The translations under genes and the position numbers were made by a program. Source: Planctomycetota bacterium (lineage in GTDB: Bacteria > Planctomycetota > Phycisphaerae > Sedimentisphaerales > Anaerobacaceae). Taken from it: DNA of 57,626 bases. Location: positions 1-57,626 of the forward strand of contig JALORE010000003.1 of assembly GCA_025459125.1 (NCBI GenBank), in the 5' to 3' direction. Each line of letters opens with the position of its first letter. The first letter of the stretch is position 1. The notes under the pieces were generated by a model. The model saw nothing but the letters and a program-made list of their open reading frames with translations. It was not told the origin of the DNA and did not search any database. Positions 22,638 through 30,566 of the stretch are shown here, in pieces.

Positions 22638-25514
22638 ATGCGCAAGAGACTTACTCTCCTGATGGTTCTCGGACTTGTCTTGAGTGGCTTTGGCGTAGGC
22701 CCCGCGGGCGCGGCTGACCCGAGCCTGGTCGGCTGGTGGCCCTTGGATGATGGTTCCGGCACGATTGCCGCCGAGGCCAGCGGCAAGAGCGTCGACGGAA
22801 CCCTCTTCGGCAACCCCGTCTGGAGTCCGGACGGCGTCATCAATGGTTGCCTCCGCTTCGACGGCACGGACGATTATGTCTTCATCGACGGCCGGTTCAA
22901 ATTGGCCACGTACACAATGGGCGTCTGGTTCCGGGACGACTCACCCGGACAACGGGACATTCTCTCGGCCTATGCCCCCACCGTACTGCACGGCATCCTG
23001 CTGGAGGTGGGGACCGACGGCCGGCTGCGGTTCCTGCATCGCTTCCCCCTGGGGACCGGCGGCGGCAGCAATGTCTACAGCACCGCCACCTATGCCGATG
23101 CGGCATGGCACCATGCGGCGCTCACGAAATCCCCCACGGAAATCGTGTTGTACGTGGACGGCAAGGAGGTGGGGAAAGTCGCCGACACCAGCGTCTTCGA
23201 TCCCACGGATTACTTCGGCCTCGCGCTGGGATGCCTGGACAACGAGCGCGGCCTGGCCCGGATGTTCCTGGGGGCCATGGATGACGTGCAGATCTACAAC
23301 CGGGCACTGTCGGCCGCCGAAGTTCTGAAGATCATGGCAGGCCTGGCGGACAAGGCGCTCGCCGAGAACGTCAGCCCCGCGGATGGTGCGACGGATGTAC
23401 CGCGCGATACGACCTTGAACTGGCGCGCCGGCCAGTACGCCGGGACGCACGACGTGTACTTCGGCGTCGCCAGGAACGACGTGAACAACGCGACGCGGAC
23501 CGACACGACGGGCCTCCTGGCCGGCAAGGGTCAGGTCGACAACACCTTCGATCCTTCCGGCCTGCTCGCTTACGGACAGACCTACTACTGGCGGATCGAT
23601 GAGGTGAACCAGACCCCCGACAATACCATCTTCAAGGGCAGCGTCTGGTCCTTCACCGTCGAGCCGTATGCGTATCCCGTCAAGCCCGTGCAGGCCACGG
23701 CTTCCAGCGCCCAGGCCAACATGGGCCCAGAGAAGACGATCGATGGCTCCGGCATGACGGGGGACCAGGCCGGCACCGCGGCCAATACCATGTGGGTCAG
23801 CAAAGGGGTGCCGCCCAACTGGATCCAGTACGAGTTCGATGCCGCGGACAGGATCCATGAGATGCGGGTGTGGAACTCCAACCAGTCGGTCGAGCCGTTC
23901 GTCGGTTTCGGGGCCAAGGACGTGACGGTCGAGTACTCCACCGACGGCACTGCGTGGACGGCGTTGGCCGGCGTCCCGGCCTTCGGCCAGGGGACCGGTC
24001 TGCCGACCTATACCGCCAACACCGTGGTCAACTTCGGCGGCGCCCTGGCGCAGTACGTCAAGCTGACGATCAACAAGAACTGGAACGGGGCGATCCCGAC
24101 CACCGGACTGAGTGAGGTCCGGTTCTCCCAGATCCCCGTGCAGGCTCGGGCTCCGCAGCCGGCGACCGCGGCCACCGGCGTCCCGGTGGATACCAAGCTG
24201 GATTGGCGCCCGGGCCGGGAGGCGAAATCGCATACCGTCTTGCTCAGCACCGACCAGGCCGCCGTAGCCGCGGGAACCGCTCCGGCGCAGACCGTGGCGG
24301 ACCACGGCTTCGACCCCGGGGCCTTGAGCTTCGGCACGACCTACTACTGGAAGGTCGATGAGGTCAATACGGTCACCTATCCGGGTCCCGTCTGGAGCTT
24401 CACCACCCAGCAATACGCCGTCGTGGACGATTTCGAGAGCTACACGGACGACGAGGGCAGCCGGATCTACGAGACCTGGATCGACGGCTGGACCAACGGC
24501 ACCGGGTCGATCGTCGGCTATATCCAGGCGCCCTTTGCGGAACAGAAGATCGTTCACAGCGGCCGGCAATCCATGCCGGTGGAATACAACAATGTCAAGA
24601 CGCCGTACTACTCGGAGGCCCAGCGGACCTTCGATACACCTCTGAACTGGACGACCAGCGGCGCCGATACCCTGGCGCTGTACTTCCGTGGGCGTGCCCC
24701 GGCTTTCGCGGACAAAGGCAACAACGCCTTCACCGTTAGTGCCAGCGGCACCGATATCTGGAACAATGGCGACCAGTTCCGCTTTGTCTACAAGAGTCTC
24801 AACGGCAACGGCACCATCACGGTGCGCGTCGACAGCATCGGCAACACCAATGTCTGGGCGAAAGCAGGCCCGATGATCCGCGATAACTTTGACGCCGGCG
24901 CCAGGAACGCCTGTATCGTGGTCACGCCGGGCAGCGGCGTGTCGTTCCAATGGCGCGACACCACCAACGGGGCCTCCGCCAGCAGCGCGACGACCGGCCT
25001 GGTGGCGCCGCATTGGGTGCGCCTCACCCGGACCGGCAACATCTTCAAGGCCGAGCGTTCGGCGGACGGCAAGACCTGGACCCAGCAGGGCGTGGATACC
25101 ACCATCCCGATGGGGGCCAACGTCTACGTCGGCCTGGCGGTCACCAGCCATGATGCGTTGCTGACCACCACGGCGGAGATCTCCAACGTCGCCACCACCG
25201 GCACGGTCACCGGGTCGTGGCAGGTGATGGCCCTCGGCGCCGCCATGCCGACCAACAGTCCCGCGCCGCTGTACGTCGCGGTCGAGGACAAGGCCGGCAA
25301 GAGCAAGACCGTGGTCCATCCGGATGCGGCCGCCGCGACCCTGGCCGCCTGGACCGAGTGGCGGATTCCGCTGAGCGATCTGAGCGCCGGCGGGGTCAAC
25401 CTGGCCGCCGTGAAGAAGATCACGATCGGCCTCGGCGACAAGGCCAGCCCCAAGCCGGGCGCCGCCGGGCTCATGTACCTCGACGATATCGGCTTCGGGC
25501 ATCCGAGCAAATAG
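22638..25514 (+). CDS. Secreted LamG/F5-8C modular protein with nested domain
   Basis: At 958 residues, the largest of the four modular proteins. The signal peptide ends about residue 26 (PAGAA). LamG is about 28-235 (LVGWWPLDDGSGTIAAEASG). FN3-like repeat 1 is about 245-345. A discoidin/F5-8C-like domain (about 350-490: KTIDGSGM, PPNWIQYEFD, EVRFSQ) is found only in this paralogue. FN3-like repeat 2 is about 500-590. The C-terminal module starts at about 594 (VVDDFESYTDDEGSRIYETW) but is interrupted at about 690-865 by a DUF1349/concanavalin-like domain (DQFRFVYKSLNGNGTITVRV, WAKAGPMIRDNFDAGARN, RTGNIFKAERSADGKTW), after which it resumes at APLYVAVEDKAGKSKTVVHP. ATG 22638 has AAGGAGG 6 bases upstream; an in-frame GTG at 22620 is less likely. 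Predicted ligand-binding surface or secreted protein. Confidence 0.87.
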   Translation: MRKRLTLLMVLGLVLSGFGVGPAGAADPSLVGWWPLDDGSGTIAAEASGKSVDGTLFGNPVWSPDGVINGCLRFDGTDDYVFIDGRFKLATYTMGVWFRDDSPGQRDILSAYAPTVLHGILLEVGTDGRLRFLHRFPLGTGGGSNVYSTATYADAAWHHAALTKSPTEIVLYVDGKEVGKVADTSVFDPTDYFGLALGCLDNERGLARMFLGAMDDVQIYNRALSAAEVLKIMAGLADKALAENVSPADGATDVPRDTTLNWRAGQYAGTHDVYFGVARNDVNNATRTDTTGLLAGKGQVDNTFDPSGLLAYGQTYYWRIDEVNQTPDNTIFKGSVWSFTVEPYAYPVKPVQATASSAQANMGPEKTIDGSGMTGDQAGTAANTMWVSKGVPPNWIQYEFDAADRIHEMRVWNSNQSVEPFVGFGAKDVTVEYSTDGTAWTALAGVPAFGQGTGLPTYTANTVVNFGGALAQYVKLTINKNWNGAIPTTGLSEVRFSQIPVQARAPQPATAATGVPVDTKLDWRPGREAKSHTVLLSTDQAAVAAGTAPAQTVADHGFDPGALSFGTTYYWKVDEVNTVTYPGPVWSFTTQQYAVVDDFESYTDDEGSRIYETWIDGWTNGTGSIVGYIQAPFAEQKIVHSGRQSMPVEYNNVKTPYYSEAQRTFDTPLNWTTSGADTLALYFRGRAPAFADKGNNAFTVSASGTDIWNNGDQFRFVYKSLNGNGTITVRVDSIGNTNVWAKAGPMIRDNFDAGARNACIVVTPGSGVSFQWRDTTNGASASSATTGLVAPHWVRLTRTGNIFKAERSADGKTWTQQGVDTTIPMGANVYVGLAVTSHDALLTTTAEISNVATTGTVTGSWQVMALGAAMPTNSPAPLYVAVEDKAGKSKTVVHPDAAAATLAAWTEWRIPLSDLSAGGVNLAAVKKITIGLGDKASPKPGAAGLMYLDDIGFGHPSK

Positions 25515-25559
25515 CCCGCCGCCGCGATCGTGCCCCCCTGGGGCGCGCGAGAACACCAA

Positions 25560-25600
25560 AGCGGGACGTCGGTCCACCGACTGGCGTCCCGCTCTCTTTT
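25560..25600 (+). terminator. Hairpin terminator after the 22638 gene
   Basis: AGCGGGACG (25560-25568) pairs with CGTCCCGCT (25585-25593) and is followed by CTCTTTT. It starts 46 bases after the stop codon. Confidence 0.6.
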
Positions 25601-25666
25601 GGCCCCCCGGTCCCCCGGCCGAGCCGCCGGGTGCGCCTGCCAATACGGCGGCGGTTCTTCGTAGGA

Positions 25667-25791
25667 CGAGCGTCCCCGCTCGCCTAAGAAGCATGGGCGT
25701 CCCGCCCATGAATTCCAGATCACGGGCAAGATGCCCGCGCTACGACGTTGTGCGAAGACGTACGATGGCAATGGCGAGCGGGGACGCTCGC
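25667..25791. repeat. Cluster of GCGAGCG- and ATGGGC-class palindromes
   Basis: CGAGCGTCCCCGCTCGC at 25667-25683, GCATGGGCGTCCCGCCCATG at 25691-25710, and the first type again in opposite orientation at 25774-25791. The two GCGAGCG units thus form an inverted doublet with an ATGGGC unit between them. Confidence 0.6.
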
Positions 25792-26396
25792 TGTACGCAG
25801 AGGAACGCGCGTGGTACGCGGCCCAGACCGCCATGTCTTCTGGGCTCATCTGGTTTCAGCGTGCCTGCCACCCGGGCAGGGACCCCGCCCTCTGGGGCTT
25901 CTGCCCTCCCCTGCTACCCAGATCCCAGCGACGCGTCACACTCCCGGGCGCCGTCCCCGTACCAACCCCAAAGAGGCGGTTCAGGGGCGTGGACGTACGC
26001 TCGTGCGCGCCGCCCGTCCAGCATCTGAACGACGTCGTGTGCAGTTTGGACCTTCTCCGGAGACGGTTCATGGGCCGAACCCTTCTTGAAGACGGCCCAT
26101 AGTATGAAGTGTGATGGTTGATTTTTGACGTCTGATTTGAAGAGGCGCGGAGGCATCTGCCTTCACACTTCAAACATCAGACTTCCTCGTGGTCTCTTCT
26201 GCTTCCGGGCACGGGTGATCTTCCCAACCGCACATCATTCCAAGCGAGCTACGCTCAAGCCGGATCGGCCCTCTGATTCGCTTCCCGGTTTGTTTCCATG
26301 CCGGAACCTTTCCCTCCTGACGGGCGTTTCGGTGCGAAAGACCCAGAGCGCCAAGTCTTGATACATGGCGCTCTGACCTGACAATCCGGGCTGGCG

Positions 26397-26416
26397 CCCC
26401 CGAAAACGGGGTTTTT
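26397..26416 (+). terminator. Intrinsic terminator-like hairpin
   Basis: Stem CCCCG/CGGGG with an AAAA loop, then TTTTT. It lies in gene-free DNA about 900 bases after the nearest upstream gene, so what it terminates is unclear. Confidence 0.45.
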
Positions 26417-26863
26417 GACCCTCGGCCGCTCGCCTTTGGCGCTCTGATTGGCGCTCTGACCAGACGCGGCCCCAAACGCGGTGCGGCCCCGTCCCGCCCG
26501 CCCGCGAGCCCAGCGGGAGCCGGCCGTCTCCCCATCCCCATCCCCGCCCGTTCGAACCGGTATGAGAACCTCGATACAGCCGGCGGCAACCCCAAAATGG
26601 GTCACTGTGCCGAATATCCCCAAGACATAACAGCCGGCCGCCGGTGTCGTAGCGGTAGGCCGCCGATGCCCCGCGACCCCATTCAGGCACCTGTCAAGCC
26701 AGAATGGAATGGTGAATAAGTAGGACTTAACCCCATTCTTTCCGTGATGATCCTTCCCAGCATTTCGGCTTTTGGTTTCTTCCCGTGCAGATTATTCTGT
26801 AGTCGATCTGTTCGTCGTCGGGACAGACTATGAACCAGTAACAACCTGTTTGGGGAACATGCC

Positions 26864-29308
26864 ATGCCGGCTCGCCTCGTGATGATGCTTTCCATCGTAG
26901 GGGTCGTTTCCTCGGTTCTCGTTGCGCAGGAATTGCCACCCCTTCCCACGATTGGTTATGAGGTCGTGGACGATCTGTCGTATTCGCAGCAGACGGCACA
27001 AGCGCTGTGGGAGCCGATGGGCGGGACGAAACCGGTCTCCCTCGTGGATATCCAGGGGCGCCAGGCCCTGCGGATGCCGTGTCAGTTCCGGAACAACCCG
27101 GTCGAACGGGCCTCCTGGGATCGGCGGCTCACGCTGGATCTGGCCTGGCGCACGGGTGTGCAGTTTCTCTTCTACTGCCGGGATGCGACGCCGGTATCCA
27201 ACTTCACCGTCTACCTGCATAGCGGCGATGGCTGGTACCGGGGCAATTTCGACGCGTCTTCCACGACCACTTGGACGACGGTCCGGATCCACAAGAAGGA
27301 CATGGCGGTCGAGGGCCGTCCGGCGGGGTGGGGCAAGATCGATACGATTCGCATCTCTGCCTGGCGCGGTCAAGATGCCGACACGGAGTTCTATATCGCG
27401 GGGCTGGGCCTCTTCGGCGCGGGCGGGAAGGTCGCCATTATTCACAACGACTCCGTGGCCGCCACCGCCCCGGGAGAGCTCGAATCGGTGCAGCGCTACA
27501 CCGAGGTCATGGCCCAATTCTTCGACCGCGTGGGTCTTTCTTACGTCGTTGTGAGCGACCTCGATGTTACCGCGGAGAGGCTCAAAGGCACGCAGCTCGT
27601 CATCCTCCCCTACAATCCGAGAGTGCCGGATGGCGTCGTGAACGCGCTCGCCCGCTTCCTCCGTGGGGGCGGAAAGCTCCTCGCCTGTTACCGCCTCCCG
27701 CAGGAGCTGGAAGCGGCGGTGGGGATTCGCAACGGTGCACACGTACCCCAAAAGTACGCAGGCTACTTCGCCTCGATCCGGCCCGCCGAGAAGGCCCTCG
27801 AGGGGATGCCGCCGGTGACGCTGCAGAGTTCGTGGAACATCAACGAGATGGCGCCCGTCGCAGGCCAAAGTTACGTGGCCGCGTGGTGGCATGCCGGCGA
27901 TGGACAATCCACCGGCAACCCCGCGGTTCTCGTCAGCGGCAACAGTGTCTGCCTGACTCATGTCCTCCTCGCGGACGACCAGGCCAACAAGACGCGGCTG
28001 CTGCTGGCGATGGTCGGTCACCTGGTCCCGGACCTGTGGCGGGACGCGGCCGGCGGCGCGGTGGAACGGATCGGCCGGCTCGGTCCCTACGAGAGCTATG
28101 ACGCCGCCTATCGAGGCATTCAGGCACTGGTCTCGACGTCAAGTCCGGCTCTCACGGCCCTGCAGGCCGCGGATCAGGGGCGTAAGGAAGCCCTGGCCCG
28201 GTTGTCCGAGGGCCGGTTCCCGCAAGCCCTCGCGGCCGCCGAGGAGGCGCAGCAGTTCATGATCCACGCTTACTGCCTGGCCCAGACCCCCCTGCCGGGC
28301 GAGCATCGGGCCTTCTGGTGCCACAGTGCGTTCGGCGTGGACGGCCTGACCTGGGATCAGGCCATCCAGCGCCTGGCGGACAACGGCTTCACCGCGATCC
28401 TGCCGAACATGCTGTGGGCGGGTGTGGCCTTCTATCCAAGCGACGTGCTGCCCACCTCGGCCACCGTGCGCGACAAGGGCGATCAGATCGAATCGTGCCT
28501 GGCGGCGTGTAGGAAGTACGGCGTCCAATGCCACGTCTGGAAAGTCAACTACAACATGGGCTGGGCCACCGACAAGGCGTTCGTCGCGCAGATGAAGGCA
28601 GAGGGCCGGACCCAGGTAACCTACAGTGGTGCTGCGAATGAGCGGTGGCTCTGCCCTGCGCACCCGGACAACCAGAAGCTCGAAATCGAATCCCTGCTGG
28701 AAGTCGCACGGAAATACGACGTGGATGGTCTGCATTTTGACTATATCCGCTACCCCGATCGCGACGGCTGTTTCTGCGCGGGCTGCCGGACCAGGTTTGA
28801 GGCGATCCTGCGCCGGAAGGTCAAGACCTGGCCGGCGGAGGTGCGCAGCGATGCGGACCTGGCCGCCAAGTGGCTGGACTTTCGCCGCCAGCAGATCACG
28901 ACGGTCGTGGCGGCGGTTGCCGAGCAGGCCCGCGCCCTTCGACCGGGGCTCAAGATCTCCGCGGCGGTCTTTCGCAACTGGCTGACGGACCGCGACACCG
29001 TCGGGCAGGACTGGAAGCTCTGGTGCGAGCGAGGCCACCTCGACTTCGTCTGTCCCATGGACTACACGGCCTCGGGCAGCCAGTTCCGGCATATGATCGA
29101 GCAGCAGCTCCCCTGGGCCGGCAAGGTCCCCTGCTATCCGGGGATTGGCCTGAGCACCTGGAGCGACGCCACGGATATCTGCCGGCTGATCGAGCAGATC
29201 GACATCACCCGCCAGCAGAAGACCGGCGGTTTCACGATCTTCAACTACGGCTTCGCTGAAGCGACCCAGGTTCTGCCCCTGCTGGGAGAAGGCATGACGA
29301 AGGACTGA
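26864..29308 (+). CDS. Secreted GHL10-like (family-10-like) glycosyl hydrolase
   Basis: An 814-residue exported protein. Signal peptide is residues 1-22 (ends VLVAQ). Residues about 25-185 form a beta-sandwich resembling a carbohydrate-binding domain (FLFYCRDATPVSNFTVYLHS, RISAWRGQDADTEFYIAGLG). Residues about 190-380 resemble a flavodoxin-like/amidotransferase-like domain (VAIIHNDSVAATAPGELESV, FLRGGGKLLACYRLP). From about 485 it matches the GHL10/DUF187-type TIM barrel: TWDQAIQRLADNGFTAILPN, CRKYGVQCHVWKVNYN, DVDGLHFDYIRYPD and a CFCAGC segment. The Asp pair in HFDYIRYPD is the likely catalytic area. No operon partner is visible; repeat-rich spacers flank it on both sides. The substrate is unknown. 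Confidence 0.85.
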   Translation: MPARLVMMLSIVGVVSSVLVAQELPPLPTIGYEVVDDLSYSQQTAQALWEPMGGTKPVSLVDIQGRQALRMPCQFRNNPVERASWDRRLTLDLAWRTGVQFLFYCRDATPVSNFTVYLHSGDGWYRGNFDASSTTTWTTVRIHKKDMAVEGRPAGWGKIDTIRISAWRGQDADTEFYIAGLGLFGAGGKVAIIHNDSVAATAPGELESVQRYTEVMAQFFDRVGLSYVVVSDLDVTAERLKGTQLVILPYNPRVPDGVVNALARFLRGGGKLLACYRLPQELEAAVGIRNGAHVPQKYAGYFASIRPAEKALEGMPPVTLQSSWNINEMAPVAGQSYVAAWWHAGDGQSTGNPAVLVSGNSVCLTHVLLADDQANKTRLLLAMVGHLVPDLWRDAAGGAVERIGRLGPYESYDAAYRGIQALVSTSSPALTALQAADQGRKEALARLSEGRFPQALAAAEEAQQFMIHAYCLAQTPLPGEHRAFWCHSAFGVDGLTWDQAIQRLADNGFTAILPNMLWAGVAFYPSDVLPTSATVRDKGDQIESCLAACRKYGVQCHVWKVNYNMGWATDKAFVAQMKAEGRTQVTYSGAANERWLCPAHPDNQKLEIESLLEVARKYDVDGLHFDYIRYPDRDGCFCAGCRTRFEAILRRKVKTWPAEVRSDADLAAKWLDFRRQQITTVVAAVAEQARALRPGLKISAAVFRNWLTDRDTVGQDWKLWCERGHLDFVCPMDYTASGSQFRHMIEQQLPWAGKVPCYPGIGLSTWSDATDICRLIEQIDITRQQKTGGFTIFNYGFAEATQVLPLLGEGMTKD

Positions 29309-29839
29309 GCCACACCCGCCGGACCCGGGAGGTCGGACACAGAGACTGTCTTGTCCGTACGAACGACGAAGAAAGGAGAAGAGGCGGTTCCGGGGCGAGG
29401 CGAATCGTCCCTTCCTTGCCCTGGGCCCGGTCTGCCGCGAACTCGGCGTTCAGGCCCAGAGTAAGATCTCAGGGAGGTCCTGCGTGCCCGGAAGACTCTC
29501 TGAGGAGCCGGGCACAAATGGACGGCCTTCGGCCGAGCTCGGTCTTACGCGGCGCCCAGGAGAACGAGTCTCATCATAGAAACCTCCCTCATCCGCTGGT
29601 GGGCGGTTCTTCAATTGCCACCCGGAAACTGGCTCAGGTGTACGAAGAACTCGGTCGTAATCGGTATAAGGTATACGGTCCTGGTATATAGAGTGCCCCA
29701 GACCTTAGTGAGGAAATTGCTGAGGGGGCGCGGCCGGACAATGCGTCCCGGAGATCGTAGAAGTAGATGAAGGTAGGTTCTGGTCCAGGGATGGAAAAGG
29801 AAGAAGTTGCGTCACTCCGAACGGAAAGGAGATCAAGCC
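29309..29839. other. Gene-free spacer with dispersed repeat
   Basis: A 531-base spacer without a credible gene. It holds a dispersed repeat (29370-29516) related to one in the 48.2-48.4 kb spacer, and, close to the next gene, a strong ribosome site AAAGGAG at 29825. Confidence 0.55.
29370..29516. repeat. About 145-base dispersed repeat, copy 1
   Basis: It starts AAGGAGAAGAGGCGGTTC, continues with GAGGCGAATCG and ends with a hairpin GTGCCCGG...CCGGGCAC (29484-29516). The reverse strand of 48240-48395 shows the same order of blocks. A third GTGCCCGG hairpin preceded by GGAGGCGGTTC is at about 48522-48561. Confidence 0.5.
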
Positions 29840-30421
29840 ATGAGCACCACCAAAGTCAACACGAAGGCGGAGACGGCGGCGAAGCGGAAACAATAGGAAG
29901 GACTCGAGGAACTGCAGGTCCGCGAGCCGGAGCAGGCGATGAAAGCCGAGCCGCAGCGGGAACACCGGTGGTTGGAGCAACTGGTCGGTGAATGGACCTT
30001 CGAAGGCAAAGCGATCGTGGCGCCCGGCAAGCCGCGGGAGAAGTTCCAGGGAATCGAGAACGTGCGCTCGCTCGGGGGCCTCTGGATCGTGGCCGAAGGA
30101 GAGGGCGAGATGCCGGAAGGCGGGCCGGCGACCATGATCCTGACGCTCGGCTACAGCCCGCAGCGGAAACGGTTCGTGGGCACGTTTACCATGTCCATAA
30201 TGAACCACCTGTGGGTGTATGATGGCGGCCTGGATGCCGCCGAGAAGGTCCTGACGCTGAACACCGAAGGACCCGACATGAGCGCCGAAGGCAAGATCGC
30301 GAAGTTCAAGGATGTGATCGAGTTCAAGACTGCCGACCACCGCACGCTGAGGTCGCACATTCTGGGCGACGACGGAAAGTGACATGAAGTGATGACCGCC
30401 GACTATCGCCGGCGGAAATAG
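29840..30421 (+). pseudogene. DUF1579 family gene with two in-frame stops
   Basis: A single frame from ATG 29840 to TAG 30419-30421 would encode a complete DUF1579 protein of about 190 residues, but TAG interrupts it at 29894-29896 and TGA at 30380-30382. The best ribosome site (AAAGGAG) serves the ATG at 29840, which gives only 18 residues (MSTTKVNTKAETAAKRKQ). The conserved body begins after the first stop (EHRWLEQLVGEWTFEG, SLGGLWIVAEGEGEMPEGGP, HLWVYDGGLDAAEKVLTLNT, GDDGK). After the TGA the frame continues HEVMTADYRRRK, matching the family's usual W-x(3)-MTA-YRRK ending with TGA in place of a TGG Trp codon. A shortened protein could be made from ATG 29939, which has GGAG upstream (29939-30382, 147 residues). 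Function of DUF1579 is unknown. Confidence 0.75.
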
Positions 30422-30455
30422 CCGTTCCGGCGTCGTACGCAGCGGTTGTGAAATG

Positions 30456-30488
30456 CAGAGGGCCCTGCTGCGACGGCAGGGCCCTCTG
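30456..30488. terminator. Strong GC hairpin after the DUF1579 gene
   Basis: A perfect 13-bp stem, CAGAGGGCCCTGC with GCAGGGCCCTCTG, and a 7-base loop. There is no clear T-tract, so termination is likely but not certain. Confidence 0.55.
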
Positions 30489-30566
30489 TGTGGCGGATAG
30501 GCATGCCTCTTGCCTCCCGTGGGGACATCCATGATAATGGCGGGAGATTGTCGGGAGGCTACGACG

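Larger units (their letters stand above)
25515..26863. other. Long gene-free spacer with repeats and terminators
   Basis: About 1.35 kb with no credible gene. It contains a terminator-like hairpin right after the modular gene (25560-25600), palindromes of the GCGAGCG and ATGGGC classes (25667-25791), degenerate GTCTGATTTGAAG-type words in inverted arrangement (about 26103-26185), three copies of GGCGCTCTGA (26367-26460) and a CCCCG-AAAA-CGGGG-TTTTT terminator (26397-26416). Short frames here are translations of these repeats. Confidence 0.65.

Noticed and set aside
26541..26575. GTTCGAAC segment reminiscent of a tRNA T-loop
   Set aside because: No acceptor, D or anticodon stems fit around it.
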